A DNA stretch of 64,000 bases from a bacterium. Lineage in GTDB: Bacteria; Bacteroidota; Ignavibacteria; Kapaibacteriales; UBA7675. The position numbers were made by a program, and so were the translations under genes. This document shows, piece by piece, positions 63,379 to 64,000 of the stretch. A model generated the notes under the pieces. It did no database searches, had not been told where the DNA came from, and was given only the letters and a program-made list of their open reading frames with translations. The DNA is taken from NCBI GenBank assembly GCA_030430495.1, contig JAUIKM010000019.1, forward strand, positions 40,507-104,506, read 5' to 3'. Each line of letters starts with the position of its first letter. Position 1 is the first letter of the stretch.

Positions 63379-63445
63379 TGGTGTTTTAGTACAGACGCGG
63401 GTATTGCGGCCGGGATACTGATTTGTCGTTTGCTCGTTTGACTCT

Positions 63446-63501
63446 GAGCGCTTCGCTGTCGCTCTGCTCCAGCTTGCTTTTTTCTTTTGTTCGTTATCGA
63501 G
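63446..63501 (-). repeat. Dispersed T-rich repeat, copy i (inverse)
   Basis: GAGCGCTTCGCTGTCGCTCT, then AGCTTGCTTTTTTCTTTTGT followed by TCGTTATCGAG. Inverse orientation. Confidence 0.55.
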
Positions 63502-63834
63502 TTTGAAGATCGCAAACGGCAAGGTCATGAGACAATCTGTGTTGAGCGCGGTTGGTTGGAATGGGAAGCCGGTTCAAAAATGAATGGTCAAGAATGTGCG
63601 CAAACTGGTGCGAGGCAACCCGCATTGTGCGCAGTACGTTTGGAGGACAAATCGCAGCAGTCGGGTTTTGTGCGGATTTTCCGGCTGCGCTTGCGGGTAG
63701 ACAAGTCGGTAGTGTCGCGAATGGACAGTGTTACGCCGCGAACGGGCGGGTTTCGGGGTTAAACGGTAGATGCGGAAATTTTGGGCGCAGCTATGCGTGA
63801 TCAGGACCCACCCCGGCACACACCACCTCCAAAA

Positions 63835-64000
63835 CGATACCCACCAATATAGCTTCCCTTACCCGCTTTCACACGGGCTCGTTCAGCATGCCATCAACCA
63901 GTGACCTCCACGACGCCCGCAACCGGTCTGCGCGCGCCGAATGCACATTACGCAGACTGCCGACACTTTCAATGGCTGAAAAACTGAGCGGCCACAGGGC
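63835..64000 (+). repeat. 166-bp intergenic repeat, copy 2 (at window edge)
   Basis: Matches 55519-55684 with one difference by eye and runs to the window edge, so the true length of the duplication is unknown. Copy 1 precedes a TPR-LuxR regulator, so another one may begin just beyond the edge. Confidence 0.85.

Larger units (their letters stand above)
63315..64000. other. Right-end intergenic region
   Basis: No confident gene. It holds a terminator (63346-63378), an inverse T-rich repeat (63446-63501) and the second copy of the 166-bp repeat at the very edge. Open frames of 80-90 codons here have no domain or ribosome site. Confidence 0.45.

Noticed and set aside
63487..63800. 80-90-codon open frames near the right edge
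   Set aside because: They overlap each other in different frames and begin in or near a dispersed repeat, with no domain.

Overview
The window looks like chromosome from a free-living member of the FCB (Fibrobacteres-Chlorobi-Bacteroidota) group. Several large exported proteins end in a type IX secretion (T9SS) sorting domain, and lpxD marks a Gram-negative outer membrane. Base composition is GC-rich. Many genes carry clear GGAG-type Shine-Dalgarno sites, which classical Bacteroidota mostly lack, so a deep-branching FCB lineage (Ignavibacteria/Kapabacteria-like) is my inference, not a demonstrated placement. I saw no tRNA, rRNA, CRISPR array or transposase.

Left end (1-5.6 kb): a minus-strand operon runs off the window. 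In transcription order it encodes two small unknown proteins, a guanidino-modifying (arginine/agmatine deiminase-like) enzyme, a small SAVED-domain protein, and a Cas10-like protein cut by the left edge after residue 255. The Cas10 Palm motif GDISGIQDFIF is the last thing readable. A nucleotide-second-messenger sensor (SAVED) beside a Cas10-family cyclase and a deiminase-type enzyme is the best candidate here for an undescribed defence system. A 519-aa helical-repeat protein is transcribed divergently across an AT-rich control region, and a similar arrangement recurs at 20.9-23.9 kb.

5.9-24.5 kb: a two-lobed DSGA aspartyl protease, giant surface protein 1 (2,660 aa, minus), lpxD plus a cyclic-peptide-type ABC exporter, and a yeast-type cytosine deaminase. 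These are followed by an AT-richer island (an unknown protein and an HNH endonuclease), two small soluble unknowns, the second helical-repeat protein and a VOC protein.

24.7-50.4 kb: giant surface protein 2 (minus), a metal-efflux operon (His-rich lipoprotein, CusB/CzcB adaptor, CusA/CzcA pump, with a Cys/His-rich secreted protein upstream), a DUF3592 protein, then a TPR-LuxR regulator followed by giant surface protein 3.

51-64 kb: a secreted cytochrome c/copper monooxygenase with a redoxin partner, a membrane protein with a His-rich periplasmic tail, a second TPR-LuxR regulator and a beta-helix (Pmp-like) surface protein. Surface proteins 1-4 share one C-terminal cassette: PKD-like domain, cadherin-like domain, seven-bladed propeller, cadherin-like domain, T9SS signal. 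The two regulators each sit directly 5' of one of these proteins.

Intergenic DNA is unusually structured. It contains a family of 29-bp palindromes linked to a TACGTAG...CTACGTA box, a second ~55-bp T-rich dispersed repeat, a 166-bp repeat present twice with one visible difference, and a decayed duplicate of the efflux-pump gene 3' end.
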